NCBI GenBank assembly: GCA_947174945.1
Contig: CAMWKZ010000007.1
Location: forward strand, 16,866 to 80,865
Direction of reading: 5' to 3'
Length of the DNA: 64,000 nucleotides
Origin: an uncultured Prevotellaceae bacterium
Lineage (GTDB): Bacteria > Bacteroidota > Bacteroidia > Bacteroidales > Bacteroidaceae
Shown: positions 1 through 14,719 of the stretch, in pieces
Layout of the letters: every line of letters begins with the position of its first letter
How positions within the stretch are numbered: the stretch's first letter is position 1
Notes under the pieces: model-generated
The model's input: the letters and a program-made list of their open reading frames with translations, nothing else
Databases searched by the model: none
Told to the model about the DNA's origin: nothing
Translations under genes and position numbers: made by a program

Positions 1-662
1 TTAGTTGGAACATCTCCCGTTACCTCCTTGATAACGGCAACACCTCTGCTATAGTCCACCTTGCAAACGGTGTACACCTTCGTGTCAGTTGCTGAAGGCT
101 TGAAAGGGAAACCAGCATACATTGTCGACCAATACGAACCATCAGCAGAAGCCATTATGTCAGGTTTCACACCAAAATACTGCGTATTACTCTGGTCAAT
201 AGGCAAGAACCACCAGTTTCGGTAGCCTCCTCCGCCTCCCTGCATCGTCATTGGACTTGAACTTCTTGTATTATCTACCAAATAAAGAGAAACACCGGCA
301 GTAGAGCCATACATACGATAAGTATTATTAGGCGTAATAATCACATTCAGGCAATAGCCATAGTCACTCAGATTAAGGCCCTGTCCTATCAGATTACAGG
401 AATTGCTACTAAGCTGTTCAATATAGCAGATAGTGGCAGGATTACAAGCAACCTTATCTTCAAAGTCATCAGCCGACAACATACGCATCGCCTTCAAGTC
501 AACATCAGTACCCACGCGATAGACACGTGTATCAACAATCGAGATGTAACGTTTGGTGTCTGCATTCTGCACACGATAATAGTTAGTACCATTCAGCTGA
601 CCGCCCTGCGCAAAAGCAGCCAGCGGAGCTATTGCCAATAGATAAAGTAAAACTCTCTTCAT
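1..662 (-). CDS. hypothetical secreted protein, partial (C-terminus runs off the window)
   Basis: Open frame on minus strand from ATG at 660-662 with signal-peptide-like start MKRVLLYLLAIAPLAAFAQ; no in-frame stop before position 1. Confidence 0.6.
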   Translation of the reverse strand, partial: MKRVLLYLLAIAPLAAFAQGGQLNGTNYYRVQNADTKRYISIVDTRVYRVGTDVDLKAMRMLSADDFEDKVACNPATICYIEQLSSNSCNLIGQGLNLSDYGYCLNVIITPNNTYRMYGSTAGVSLYLVDNTRSSSPMTMQGGGGGYRNWWFLPIDQSNTQYFGVKPDIMASADGSYWSTMYAGFPFKPSATDTKVYTVCKVDYSRGVAVIKEVTGDVPT

Positions 663-697
663 ATCCTTTATATACCTATTGTATTATTAATGAAAAA

Positions 698-731
698 GAG
701 CCCGGCCTACATCAACCGTAAGGCCGGACTC
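698..731. terminator. bidirectional hairpin terminator
   Basis: ccggcct (702-708) / aggccgg (721-727) extended by gag..ctc, between two minus-strand genes. Confidence 0.6.
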
Positions 732-753
732 CAATTTATCGTTTCACTTATGA

Positions 754-1911
754 TTACTCAGCGATGCAGATAGCTACGCGGTTCTCAATAGCCTTAGCGA
801 AAGGCTGAACAGTGTCGCCTTTAGCCTCAACCTTAATACGAGAAGCAGCAATCTTGTACTGATTGGTCAGTGCCTTAGCAACTGTCTGAGCACGGCTCAG
901 AGACAGACGCTTGTTAATCTTAGCATTACCAGTACCCTTATCAGCATAACCTGTTATCTCTACGGTAGCGTTGGGGTTAGCGTTCAGGTAGTCAGCAACC
1001 TCCTTCACCTTAGCTCGCTCACTCTTAGCAATAGTATAGCAGTTGATAGTGAAGAATACGTCACGACGGAACGGTTCCTTCTTTGCCTCAACAGCCTGAG
1101 TAGCTACAACAGGAGGACAGGGCTTCTCAACAACGCGCTCAATAACCTTCTCAATAACACGCTCAACGGGCTTCGGAGCCTCGATGGTGCGAGTGCTATA
1201 GGTCTTACCGAGGTTAACCTTTACACCAGCCAGTGCGTTGAAGTACCAGTCCCAGTCGCTGGCCTTCTTACCATTATAGCGGTCGCTCAGTGTATTAGCA
1301 TTCACCTCAACACCCAGACTAACAGCATTGCTTACCTTGAAGTCTGCAGCAACACCGGCACGGCCGTAAGCACGTACCTTTGTGCCATCCCAGAGGTAAG
1401 AGATGTTCTCAGGATTGCCATGCTTGTAGTAAGCACCCAGCTCATTCTCGATTCCATCTTTATCCATATCCCAACCAATGTTAGCACCAGCACCAGCAAA
1501 TACGCTGAAATTGAAGATACGGTTAGGATTGTAGCCACAGAACAGGTTTGACAGATTGAAAGTCAAGTCAATGCCAGGAGCAACGTACATCCACTTCCAG
1601 TCTATAGTACCACTTGGTCGAACATCGTCGCCCACGCTAAACGGATTAAGTTCAATACCAGCACGGCTCTGCCAAGCATTAACAGCCAGACGCATACCAA
1701 ATACTGGGGTGAACTGACGACCAACAGCAACCTGTACGTTAGGAGAAATCAAGTCACTAAAATCGATTTCACCAAGTGTGTACTGGGCACCGCCCTGCAA
1801 CTGAATGTACCAATACGGATTGTGTACATACTCTGTCTTTGCCTCCTGAGCAGATGCAGTCAGCACACCACCCAGCATCAGGCAAGACAACAATACTTTC
1901 TTGATATTCAT
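754..1911 (-). CDS. OmpA family outer-membrane protein
   Basis: Signal peptide, beta-barrel-like N-terminus, C-terminal OmpA-like domain (ATVEITGYADKGTGNAKINKRLSLSRAQTVAKAL). Confidence 0.85.
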   Translation of the reverse strand: MNIKKVLLSCLMLGGVLTASAQEAKTEYVHNPYWYIQLQGGAQYTLGEIDFSDLISPNVQVAVGRQFTPVFGMRLAVNAWQSRAGIELNPFSVGDDVRPSGTIDWKWMYVAPGIDLTFNLSNLFCGYNPNRIFNFSVFAGAGANIGWDMDKDGIENELGAYYKHGNPENISYLWDGTKVRAYGRAGVAADFKVSNAVSLGVEVNANTLSDRYNGKKASDWDWYFNALAGVKVNLGKTYSTRTIEAPKPVERVIEKVIERVVEKPCPPVVATQAVEAKKEPFRRDVFFTINCYTIAKSERAKVKEVADYLNANPNATVEITGYADKGTGNAKINKRLSLSRAQTVAKALTNQYKIAASRIKVEAKGDTVQPFAKAIENRVAICIAE

Positions 1912-1948
1912 AGTCTTATCTTATTTTTTACGTTTCTAAATGTGAATA

Positions 1949-4504
1949 TTAGTAAACCTTGATGTAATACTTCTTGGCAGCAATCTTACCATTGTAGCCC
2001 AAGCACTCGTAGATGATTTCAAGAACAGTTCCAACAGGAGCATCAACTGTGTACTCGAAAGGCTTCTGGAGGTTATATTCAGAACCATCAAATACAGCGT
2101 TCATGGCAGTACCATCAGTATTGAACTTCTTAGGATTAACAGTCTTGTTCATGTCTTTTGCATCCCAAGCACCGCAAACAGCAACATACTTCTTAAATGC
2201 AGGGATAACAGTCTCACCAGTCAGTGTGGTGGGATACAGCTTCAGCTTAGTACCCTTCTTCACCGATGTAGGAGCAACATACATACGGCTGGGATAGAAA
2301 TAACCAGCATCAGACTGAGCAATCAGAGCAGGCTGCAAGAAACGGTTAGGATTCTTTGCAACAGAAGTAACCTTACCGAAGAGCTTATTCTGAACATTAA
2401 TAACCTTATTCAGAACCTGCTCTATTTTACCACCAATTCCATCAACACCACTAAGTGCGCCTTCAAGACCGTTCTTAATAGAATCAAACAAAGAAGTAAT
2501 GTCTATGCGCTGCTCAGGTGCAGAACCAGAACCCTTTATTGACTCGATTGTCAAAGTTTGAGTGGTTTCAGGAATCTTTGTACCATCAAACTCACCGAAT
2601 TTACCAGCCTCAATAGTAACTGTAGACTTCTCTGTTTCAAAACCAACAGAAAGACCACTGATAACCAGTTCCACTTTACCGTCAGGAGAGGTCACAATAT
2701 TACCAGAGTTAGCGGGCAAGCCAATCTCTACGTTAATTGCGCCAGCAATCATATTAATCAGCTCCTGAGAGAATGCTTTTTCTTTAGCAGTCAGTTTGTT
2801 CTGCAACTTAATGATACCCTCAGAGTAATCTGCATTATGAAGGAAGTCGAAACCAAGAGACTTCACGCTGAATGCAGCGAGGTCGTACTTAGAAACGTAG
2901 TTCTTCCAGTCACCTGTAGTAGCATCCTGCCACTGAGCCTGAACACCCAGACGGGGAACATCAGCCTTCATGCCAGAAACAACAGTGAGAGCCAGCTTAG
3001 CTACATCAGCCACACCAGTCTTCGACCAGTCAGACATGATATTCTTAACATCATTCTTAATCTGAGAGGTCTTCATATCGAAGCACAGAGTTACATCCTT
3101 AACATCGTCCTTCTTAATCTCAGCGTTAGCAACATAGAAACCGTTGGCAGAAGCACGCTGTGAACCCCACTTGAGCTGCTCAGTGCAAGGCTCGAGAGAC
3201 GACAGAGTAACCTTAGAAACCTGATTGTCAGAAGTGCGCAGGGTAAAGAACTTGCCATCGAAATCAACGTTAGAAGGATTAACCGTTACATACAGTTTAC
3301 CAGCATTGCCAGCACCCTCGTTCATCAAGATACCATCCTCAACATGATATACATTCTGTGGATTAATCTCAGCCAACTCACTGCGGAGAATAGCAGGAGT
3401 ACCACTTGCCCAAACATCGGCATACTCATCACCAGCGGGGAAGTCATAGCCCATTTCACCAGCATTGATTACTTCACCATAGTAAGCAGCGAGAACATTG
3501 CTCTGAACATCAATAGGATATGCGAATGAACCGAAGATGGGATTAACAGCAGCCTGAACGGTGATGCCTGTAATCTCAGTACGGAGAGCCTTCAGTATTT
3601 TCTCAACATCAGCCTTCAGGTCGTCAATCTGCTCCTGCAGAGCCTCGTCAGCAGCCTTATAAGCATCAATCAGCTCCTGCAGGTTCTTGAACTCACCCTT
3701 GTAGTTATTGTGGATGAAATTATAAGCACTGTCTGCAACTTCAACGGCACGATTCCACTCCTTAGAACGCTTTGCGATAGAATCGTAAGCCTCGTTCCAC
3801 TTTTCCTGATTTGCCAATACATAGTCACGGACATCATTCCAACTCTGAGCATTCTTAGCAATAGAGTCGTATGCCTCGTTCCACTTTGCACTGTCCTGAG
3901 CAACAGTAACCAGCACCTCTGCCGCTTTCTCTACAGCAGCATTAAGGTCGTCACCCCAGTATGCAACCAGCTTTGCCCACAAAGCATCCATACCGTCAAG
4001 TCGTACAGAATCTGCTTTAGCCAGGTCACTTGCATACTGAGCCAAGCCCTTTGCCTGAGCGATGACCAAATTATTTTTAGCGATACGCTCAGCCAAAGAA
4101 GCAGTATCCTTCTCCAGTTCCTCCAAACGCTTTGCTATCGTACCTTTAGAAGCATCATAACCATTTATACCCCACGCCTGCATATAGGCCGCAAATTCAG
4201 GACTCTTAACAAAGTCTTCCACTGACACGATTCCGCCCCCAGACCCAGGCTCATAACCATTAGCCTTAAGATAACTCTCCACCAACTTGTCGAATTCGTT
4301 TTTCTTAAAATTGTCAAAAACTGAGCTTCGAAGATAGTTCTCCATTTCCTGCACTTGAGTATTATAAACTTCCTCAAGTGTGGCATACTTCTCCTGAAGT
4401 TCAGCATAGTTGTCACCTTCGTAGTCCTTACAAGACACGAAAGAACTCGTAGCAGCTACCAAAGCAACTGCAAAGAGCAAACCATTAATGATTTTCTTTT
4501 TCAT
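1949..4504 (-). CDS. large lipoprotein-like protein with coiled-coil and internal repeats
   Basis: Lipobox-like LVAATSSFVSC; repeated WNEAYDSIAK segments; no recognised enzymatic domain. Confidence 0.7.
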   Translation of the reverse strand: MKKKIINGLLFAVALVAATSSFVSCKDYEGDNYAELQEKYATLEEVYNTQVQEMENYLRSSVFDNFKKNEFDKLVESYLKANGYEPGSGGGIVSVEDFVKSPEFAAYMQAWGINGYDASKGTIAKRLEELEKDTASLAERIAKNNLVIAQAKGLAQYASDLAKADSVRLDGMDALWAKLVAYWGDDLNAAVEKAAEVLVTVAQDSAKWNEAYDSIAKNAQSWNDVRDYVLANQEKWNEAYDSIAKRSKEWNRAVEVADSAYNFIHNNYKGEFKNLQELIDAYKAADEALQEQIDDLKADVEKILKALRTEITGITVQAAVNPIFGSFAYPIDVQSNVLAAYYGEVINAGEMGYDFPAGDEYADVWASGTPAILRSELAEINPQNVYHVEDGILMNEGAGNAGKLYVTVNPSNVDFDGKFFTLRTSDNQVSKVTLSSLEPCTEQLKWGSQRASANGFYVANAEIKKDDVKDVTLCFDMKTSQIKNDVKNIMSDWSKTGVADVAKLALTVVSGMKADVPRLGVQAQWQDATTGDWKNYVSKYDLAAFSVKSLGFDFLHNADYSEGIIKLQNKLTAKEKAFSQELINMIAGAINVEIGLPANSGNIVTSPDGKVELVISGLSVGFETEKSTVTIEAGKFGEFDGTKIPETTQTLTIESIKGSGSAPEQRIDITSLFDSIKNGLEGALSGVDGIGGKIEQVLNKVINVQNKLFGKVTSVAKNPNRFLQPALIAQSDAGYFYPSRMYVAPTSVKKGTKLKLYPTTLTGETVIPAFKKYVAVCGAWDAKDMNKTVNPKKFNTDGTAMNAVFDGSEYNLQKPFEYTVDAPVGTVLEIIYECLGYNGKIAAKKYYIKVY

Positions 4505-4693
4505 GAACTTTTAAAATTAAATTAATATTATAAAACCTTATTGATTCTCTTATTTTTCCTATTATTATCGATACACACTGCGAGGCAAGCCCTACAAATC
4601 GCGACAAAATTAGACATTTTTTTTCAATTAAGCAAAAAAACAATCATTTTTCTTAATAAAAAATGTAAAATTCTTGATTACCCTCTATCCAAA

Positions 4694-6499
4694 CTATCCC
4701 AATAGATGTTCTATATCTTGCTGTGGAAGGATGCAAAGCACGGCTCGCCCATCAGGAGTATAGTTTACATTATCGCAGGCAAAAAGGTCATTGACTAATA
4801 TATCCATCTCTTCATTCGTCAACAACTGGCCATAAGGAATAGCCGCATGACGAGCCAGCGTAAGGGCGAGGGTCGAGTTAGCCGTAACAGAAGCACGACT
4901 TTCCGAACCTGGTGTCGCAAGCAATTCCTGTACCAAAGCAACAGGTTGCAACCCCTCAATGCCAGCAGGCACACCATTGACAGCATAGCTCGCTGGCCCC
5001 AATGGAGTCAGTTCAAAGCCAAGAGCAGTAAGCGAGGGCAACAAATCATTGAGCAAAACGGCCTCGGAAGGCGACAGTTCCATCACTTCAGGAAAGAGTA
5101 ATCTCTGGCTCTTGGCTGGTGCCTCGGCCAATTGGTGGAGATAACGCTCATAGCGTACTCGGATATCGGCGCGATGCTGGTCAATTATCATTAACCCCGA
5201 CTTAACAGCGGTCATCACATAACGCCCCTTATACTGATAGTGAACAGGGGCAATGTCGGTAATGATGGGAGAGGCTGACATTGTTTCCGACTGAGGAACA
5301 GGCTCGTCAAAAAGGGCTGGTTGTTCAACGGGCTGCTCTTGGGGCAAGCCTTCGTAGAGACGCTGCCAGTCTTGTGAGGGCTTTTGGCGAAAAGGGTTAT
5401 ACTGAGGATTGGAAAGCACCTTGGGGGCTGCAATTCCATCCTGTTTTACTGAAGTGAATGCCGGAATGTCGGGTTTACCTTCTGTGTCAAAGTCAATCTG
5501 GGGTATCTCGCAAAACTGGCCGATTGCATCCTTAACGGCTGCCGCCAAAATCTGCCAGATAGCTTGTTCGTTCTCAAACTTAATCTCTGTCTTGGTAGGA
5601 TGGATATTCACATCAATATCGGCAGGATTAACTTCGAAATATATAAAATAAGGTACGTGCGTACCTAATTGTATTAATCGGTCGTAGGCTTGTTGTACCG
5701 CTTTGTGGAAATAAGCATGTTTCATAAAGCGCCCATTAACAAAGAAATGCTCATGAGCCCCTTTCTTGCGAGCCGTTTCTGGCTTACCCGTAAAACCTGT
5801 AATACGGCACATAGCCGTATCAACATTAACAGACAATAAGTCCTGTCCATAGCGACGGCCATAAACATCGGTAATACGCTGGCGAAGCGAACCGCTGCGC
5901 AGATTCATGAGTTCCTGTCCGTTAGAATGTAAAGTGAAATGGATGGAAGGATAAACCAAAACGATGCGTTCAAAGGCTGTCAGAATATTGTTCAACTCCG
6001 TCGCATTAGACTTTAGGAACTTACGCCGGGCGGGCACATTAAAAAACAGATTGTTAACCGTAAAGCTGCTGCCGACCGAGCACGAACAAGGCTCCTGACT
6101 CTCAACACGAGAGCCTGAGAGTTGCAAACAAGTTCCCACCTCAGCAGAGGCTTGCCGAGTGCGTAGCTCCACTTGCGACACGGCAGAAATAGAAGGCAGT
6201 GCCTCACCACGAAATCCCATCGTATGGAGCGCAAACAGGTCATCAGCCTTGCGTATCTTAGAAGTAGCATGACGCTCAAAGGCCAGACGAGCATCAGTTT
6301 CTGACATACCACATCCGTCGTCAATAACCTGAATAGATGTACGTCCAGCATCAACCACTAACACGTTGATAGTGGTGGCACCAGCATCCACCGCATTCTC
6401 AACCAGCTCCTTGATAACAGAAGCCGGCCGCTGTATCACCTCACCAGCAGCTATCTGGTTAGCAACACTATCGGGAAGTAGCTGTATGATATCTGCCAT
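4694..6499 (-). CDS. mutL: DNA mismatch repair protein MutL
   Basis: [51 protein letters not shown] motifs. Confidence 0.97.
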   Translation of the reverse strand: MADIIQLLPDSVANQIAAGEVIQRPASVIKELVENAVDAGATTINVLVVDAGRTSIQVIDDGCGMSETDARLAFERHATSKIRKADDLFALHTMGFRGEALPSISAVSQVELRTRQASAEVGTCLQLSGSRVESQEPCSCSVGSSFTVNNLFFNVPARRKFLKSNATELNNILTAFERIVLVYPSIHFTLHSNGQELMNLRSGSLRQRITDVYGRRYGQDLLSVNVDTAMCRITGFTGKPETARKKGAHEHFFVNGRFMKHAYFHKAVQQAYDRLIQLGTHVPYFIYFEVNPADIDVNIHPTKTEIKFENEQAIWQILAAAVKDAIGQFCEIPQIDFDTEGKPDIPAFTSVKQDGIAAPKVLSNPQYNPFRQKPSQDWQRLYEGLPQEQPVEQPALFDEPVPQSETMSASPIITDIAPVHYQYKGRYVMTAVKSGLMIIDQHRADIRVRYERYLHQLAEAPAKSQRLLFPEVMELSPSEAVLLNDLLPSLTALGFELTPLGPASYAVNGVPAGIEGLQPVALVQELLATPGSESRASVTANSTLALTLARHAAIPYGQLLTNEEMDILVNDLFACDNVNYTPDGRAVLCILPQQDIEHLLG

Positions 6500-8117
6500 C
6501 GTTCGTTGTACGTTTAGGAATCTCTAAGCGTTTCTGCTCCTTCAGTTCAGTGCCGGCTTTCTTGGGCCGCCAGTTGAAAATGTCCTGCTTATTAAGCGGA
6601 CGGATATAATCAAACCATGCATACTGAGGCAAGAAATACTTATCGGGGGGTATTTGCGTCATGGGATAGAGCACGCCAGACGGTTTCTCTAACCATATTT
6701 TCTTCATCTGACGGTTCTCAAGAAACATCTTCAGGAGTGGTGTTTCTGTATAGTTCAAACCTATAAGCGTACTATCTGAATCGTCAATAGGATAATAGAC
6801 CAGCAACACATTGTCAATGGCATGACTCTCTCGAATCTCTCCTTTTTGGAAGAAAGCCTTCATTTCCTTAGAGGACACCTGATTAAAATGCACCGAGTCA
6901 GCCATTTGTTCAGCAGAAAAAGCCTGCCCAATGACATGGGCATGGTCAATGGCAGAGTCCTTCATATAAACACGTATCTCCTCGCCAAAGAGTTGCTGGT
7001 TTTGGTTCCACACAATGGGGTCTTGATACATAGTCACACAAGAGTCCTGCGAGTTATACACCAACGAGTCACAAACCGCCTGCACATCAACGCGATAGGC
7101 TCGTACATGATGATAGGCATGGATTTTGCGATAAACGGAATCGGTACGGATGTTAAAAGTAAATATCTTAAAGGTGTCAGCATGCATAAAGAGTGAATCA
7201 CGCTGAGAATAATCAATAGTAACGGCCCGTTGAGTAGCCATAGCATAGCCCGTGGAGTCATTATATTCGCAGTAGTCGCCCATAAGCATATTTTTGTTGA
7301 CCGTGTCGTTATAGATAACGTTGCGATAAGCATAGTTTGTCCCATCAGCAGCGTTGTGATAGACACTATCGCCAATAAGAGTCTTACCACCATCCTTGAT
7401 AATGGAACGGCTAAAGAGCTGCGACTGCTCGGTGCGAGTATTATAATAGCCATTCTCACTATAAATATGGCTACCACCCGACGTGATGTTCGATGGGCCA
7501 ACAATGTGAGCCTGCGAAGTACGGGTATCGTAATAGAGAGAGTCAGTAGTCAGAAAAAGCTTCTTATCCTTCAGCTGTACGTCATAATAGAATATAGCGA
7601 GTTTCGTGTCAGTGTGATACTCGCCCCAGTCAGATGTCAGCACGGAAGAACCGTCAACCAACTTCCCCCCTTCAAAGAAGTTGCCGAAGTTGTAAAGCCG
7701 GTCGTAATCAAGCGAATCTGTATAAAGCGTAGACTTACGATGCTTAAGCACAACATTATAACGAGCTTGCGCCAGCTGGTCATTACCATCATAATAGGCA
7801 TAGTCGCTGGTCAATCGGAGTGTGTCGCCTTGTATCATCTTCACATGACCAAAAGCCTCAAAAGAGTTGGATGCTTCATAAAAATGAGCACTATCACAAT
7901 ACAAATTAGCTCCGTTATGCCGAAAATGTACATGACCGTTGAGCACCTGTGCATCGCCATTACGATACTGGTCATAGTGCAAGTTGTCGGCGTGAATAAG
8001 ATAGACACGCTTATCCTCCACTTTCTTCTGGCGAGGTGTACGCTTCTTCACAGGCTGCATGGCAAACACCACTGCCAGCACCAGCACAGAAAGAACAAAG
8101 ACTACAAACCGCCTCAT
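6468..8117 (-). CDS. OstA/LptA-like organic solvent tolerance protein
   Basis: Repeated OstA-like beta-strand segments ([40 protein letters not shown]). Confidence 0.8.
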   Translation of the reverse strand: MRRFVVFVLSVLVLAVVFAMQPVKKRTPRQKKVEDKRVYLIHADNLHYDQYRNGDAQVLNGHVHFRHNGANLYCDSAHFYEASNSFEAFGHVKMIQGDTLRLTSDYAYYDGNDQLAQARYNVVLKHRKSTLYTDSLDYDRLYNFGNFFEGGKLVDGSSVLTSDWGEYHTDTKLAIFYYDVQLKDKKLFLTTDSLYYDTRTSQAHIVGPSNITSGGSHIYSENGYYNTRTEQSQLFSRSIIKDGGKTLIGDSVYHNAADGTNYAYRNVIYNDTVNKNMLMGDYCEYNDSTGYAMATQRAVTIDYSQRDSLFMHADTFKIFTFNIRTDSVYRKIHAYHHVRAYRVDVQAVCDSLVYNSQDSCVTMYQDPIVWNQNQQLFGEEIRVYMKDSAIDHAHVIGQAFSAEQMADSVHFNQVSSKEMKAFFQKGEIRESHAIDNVLLVYYPIDDSDSTLIGLNYTETPLLKMFLENRQMKKIWLEKPSGVLYPMTQIPPDKYFLPQYAWFDYIRPLNKQDIFNWRPKKAGTELKEQKRLEIPKRTTNDGRYHTATSR

Positions 8118-8124
8118 CTCTCAA

Positions 8125-9505
8125 CTACCTCACCCACCCTTCGTATTCAAACTGACAGTCGCGGTAACGGTCGTTGATACGGACATAGGTAGACTTGATG
8201 CGCTTCACCACCCAGTCGTGTAACACCTGATTGCGACGCTTGTTCAGCACCAAGTTCTTCATAACCTGAAAATCCTCCGTAACCGTAGCTTTATGACCTT
8301 CGACACGACTTTTCAGTTTAGCAATGGCACATACCGTCTTGCCACGCTCATTGAACATAGTAAAAGGCTTAGAGACTGCTCCAACCGCCAATGTGTCAAC
8401 AGCCTTAGCTACCTCAGGCGGCAACTCAGCCAACTTGAAGCGCGAAGTACGACCTTCCTGAGTGATGTTAGCCATCAAACCATGATTGTTGCGTGTGTCC
8501 TTGTCGTCGGAAATAACAGACGCACCAGCCTCAAAAGAGAACTTACCGTCGACAATGTCCATACGGATAGAATCCAGACGAGCCAACGCCCTGTCAACAG
8601 CCTCGTCACTGACAATAGGCTTACGCAAAATATGGCGCACCTTAATTTTATCACCACGCTTGTCAATGAGCTGAATGATATGGAAACCAAACTCCGACTC
8701 TACTATTTTAGAAACACGTTTGGGGTCAGTCAAGCTAAAGGCTACATTCGCAAAGGCTGGGTCAAGCATTCCACGACCCATATAATCAAGTTCTCCACCA
8801 CGGCGACCTTCCGGGGCTTCTGAATACAGACGAGCCAGTGTCTGGAACGACGATTCACCCTTATTAATACGGTCAGTATAATCACGCAGTTCCTCTTTCA
8901 CACGGTTGATTTCCTCCTGTTCAATCTTTGGCTGCTGGGTAATGAGCTGCACCTCAACCTCGGTAGGCACGAAAGGCAAACTATCAGGAGGCAGTTCCTT
9001 GAAATAGCGACGCACTTCAGCAGGCGACACCGTAATATCCTGTACCAGCTTCTGCTGCATACCCTGCACCAACTTTCGTTCCCTGCACGATTCGCGCAAG
9101 TCAGCTCGTATTTGGCTGATAGTTTTCTTATGATACTCTTCCAGTTTTTCACGAGAGCCAATCGTGGAAATCATATCCTCCAGATATAGCTCGACATCCT
9201 GTGCTATTTCCGAATCCGTAACCTCAATACTATCAATAATAGCCTGATTAAGATAGAGTTTCTGCACAGCAATCTGCTCAGGAATAGAACAGTCTGGGTC
9301 GCCAGACCAGTGCAATCCACTCTGTTGCCCCTGAATGCGCATGGCTTCCACGTCAGATTTAAGGATAGCTTCATCGCCAACTACCCAAATGACTTCGTCA
9401 ACAACGGTTCCCGTAGGAGTCGTTGCCACAACACTGTCAGCCTGTTGTTGTGCTTTTGTCAGCGAGACCAACGAGAATAGTATGCTCAGTATGAGTAGTT
9501 TTCTT

Positions 9506-9513
<8 letters not shown>
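8125..9513 (-). CDS. SurA-type peptidylprolyl isomerase
   Basis: Parvulin domain (ARLYSEAPEGRRGGELDYMGRGMLDPAF) and SurA-like N-terminus. Confidence 0.85.
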
Positions 9514-12428
<2,915 letters not shown>

Positions 12429-12445
12429 TTAAATTTTATTGCGTG

Positions 12446-12453
12446 CAAAATTA
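12446..12453 (-). promoter_or_regulatory. Bacteroidota -7 box (TAATTTTG) upstream of guaB
   Basis: TAnnTTTG match on minus strand about 30 nt upstream of ATG. Confidence 0.5.
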
Positions 12454-12514
12454 CTGCTTTTTTCCGAGATAGCAGCCATTTGCACGCAATATTAACACGA
12501 TTTAATGTGAAATA

Positions 12515-14698
12515 TCAGTTAGCCATTTCCGAGATAAACTTAATACGCACCAGCCGTATCTCATCCTCGGAGCACTCGCTGCCCAGTTCGTCAAGAGCTG
12601 CTTCCAGCGAATCGGTCTCGCTGTCGGCAAAATAATCATAGATGTCGTCAACGTGGTCTTCGTCCATGACTTCCTCCAAGAAATAGTCGATGTTCAACTT
12701 CGTACCGCTATAAACGATAGCCTCAACCTCATTGAGCAACTCCTCAAACTCCAGCCCCTGAGCCTTTGCAATGTCGTCAAGCGCTATCTGGCGGTCGATG
12801 GCCTGAATAATCTTCACCTTCAGTATTGACTTCTTAGCCACCGTGCGAACACGGAGGTCAGCCTGACGCACAATATCGTTCTCATCACAATAGCGCTTGA
12901 TAAGGTCGACAAACTCCTTGGCGTATGACTGCTTCACCTTTCCCTCTCCCACTCCCTGGATATTCTTCAGTTCCTCCAGCGTCACGGGATAGTCAGTGGC
13001 CATCTGTTCGATGGACACATCCTGAAAGATAACATACGGCGGACGCTCCATGCGCTTGCTTACCTTCTTACGCAGGTCTTTCAGCATAGCACTCAGCGTA
13101 GGGTCAAGCGCACCGGTCCCGCCATCGTGCTCAGCCGCCACTTCATAGTCCTCAGAAAACTCTTTGTCTTCCACTATCAGGAACGAGCAGGGCTTCTTCA
13201 GAAACTTTTTGCCTGCCGCCGTCAGTTTCAGCAAACCATAGTTCTCAACGTCCTTTTTCAGATAGCCCGCTATCAGTGCCTGACGGATGACAGGGTTCCA
13301 ATGCTTCTCCTCAAAGTCGGCACCAGCACCAAACAGTTCGTGCTCATGATGCTTATGAGCCAGTACCTCCTCCGTCTCGCGACCTACCACAAAGTCGATG
13401 GTATAGTCAGAGCGGAAATTCTCCTTCAGGGCTAATATTGCATTCAGCACGATAACCAATTGCTCCTCGGCCTCGAGTTTTTTCTTGGGATGCAGGCAAT
13501 TATCACAATTATGGCAATTATCCTGCGTGTACTCCTCGCCGAAGTAATGGAGCAGCATCTTACGACGGCACACCGAAGTCTCCGCATAGGCAGCGGTCTC
13601 GGTCAGCAACTGCCTGCCAATATCCTGCTCCGCCACGGGCTTACCCTCCATGAACTTATCCAACTTCTGCAAGTCCTTCTGGGCATAGAAAGTAATACAC
13701 AGTCCCTCACCACCATCACGACCGGCACGCCCCGTCTCCTGATAATAGCCTTCCAGCGACTTGGGGATGTCGTAATGAATCACAAAGCGCACATCAGGCT
13801 TATCGATACCCATGCCAAAGGCGATGGTAGCAACAATGACATCAATGCGCTCCATCAGAAAGTCATCCTGTGTCTGCGAGCGTAAAGCCGACTCAAGACC
13901 AGCGTGATAAGCAGCCGCCTTGATGTCGTTAGCCTTCAGTATCTCAGCCAGTTCCTCTACTTTCTTACGCGATAGGCAATAGATGATGCCACTCTTGCCC
14001 TGATGCTGTTTGATAAACTTAATGATGTCCTTGTCAACCTCCTTCGTCTTCGGACGCACCTCATAATACAGGTTCGGTCGGTTAAACGAACTCTTGAACT
14101 CGTCGGCATCCAAAATGCCTAAGTTCTTCTTGATGTCCGTGCGCACCTTGTCGGTGGCCGTAGCCGTCAGCGCTATGACAGGCGCATTGCCTATCTCGTT
14201 AATAATCGGACGGATGCGACGGTACTCTGGACGGAAGTCATGCCCCCACTCCGAGATGCAATGCGCCTCGTCGACGGCATAGAACGAAATCTTGGCTTGT
14301 TTCAGAAACTCCACGTTATCCTCCTTCGTCAGTGACTCGGGAGCCACATACAGCAACTTGGTGCGCCCAGCCAGAATGTCGGCCTTCACCTGGTCAATAG
14401 CCGCCTTGTTCAGCGACGAGTTCAGATAGTGGGCCGTGCCCTCTTCGCTCATCGAGCTGATGATGTCGACCTGATTCTTCATCAGGGCTATCAGCGGTGA
14501 AATGACAATGGCCGTTCCGTCCATCAGCAGCGAAGGCAACTGATAGCACAGCGACTTGCCACCGCCCGTAGGCATCAGCACGAAGGTGTCCTTCCCGTCA
14601 AGCACATTCTGCACTATTGCTTCCTGGTCGCCCTTGAACGTATCAAAGCCGAAATACTTCTTCAGGGCTTCCGTGAGGTTCTGTTTCTGTTTTGCCAT
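12515..14698 (-). CDS. recQ: ATP-dependent DNA helicase RecQ
   Basis: DEAH helicase motifs, RecQ zinc region (CRRKMLLHYFGEEYTQDNCHNCDNC), HRDC-like C-terminus. Confidence 0.95.
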   Translation of the reverse strand: MAKQKQNLTEALKKYFGFDTFKGDQEAIVQNVLDGKDTFVLMPTGGGKSLCYQLPSLLMDGTAIVISPLIALMKNQVDIISSMSEEGTAHYLNSSLNKAAIDQVKADILAGRTKLLYVAPESLTKEDNVEFLKQAKISFYAVDEAHCISEWGHDFRPEYRRIRPIINEIGNAPVIALTATATDKVRTDIKKNLGILDADEFKSSFNRPNLYYEVRPKTKEVDKDIIKFIKQHQGKSGIIYCLSRKKVEELAEILKANDIKAAAYHAGLESALRSQTQDDFLMERIDVIVATIAFGMGIDKPDVRFVIHYDIPKSLEGYYQETGRAGRDGGEGLCITFYAQKDLQKLDKFMEGKPVAEQDIGRQLLTETAAYAETSVCRRKMLLHYFGEEYTQDNCHNCDNCLHPKKKLEAEEQLVIVLNAILALKENFRSDYTIDFVVGRETEEVLAHKHHEHELFGAGADFEEKHWNPVIRQALIAGYLKKDVENYGLLKLTAAGKKFLKKPCSFLIVEDKEFSEDYEVAAEHDGGTGALDPTLSAMLKDLRKKVSKRMERPPYVIFQDVSIEQMATDYPVTLEELKNIQGVGEGKVKQSYAKEFVDLIKRYCDENDIVRQADLRVRTVAKKSILKVKIIQAIDRQIALDDIAKAQGLEFEELLNEVEAIVYSGTKLNIDYFLEEVMDEDHVDDIYDYFADSETDSLEAALDELGSECSEDEIRLVRIKFISEMAN

Positions 14699-14719
14699 AG
14701 ACTTAGTTATATTAATTGG

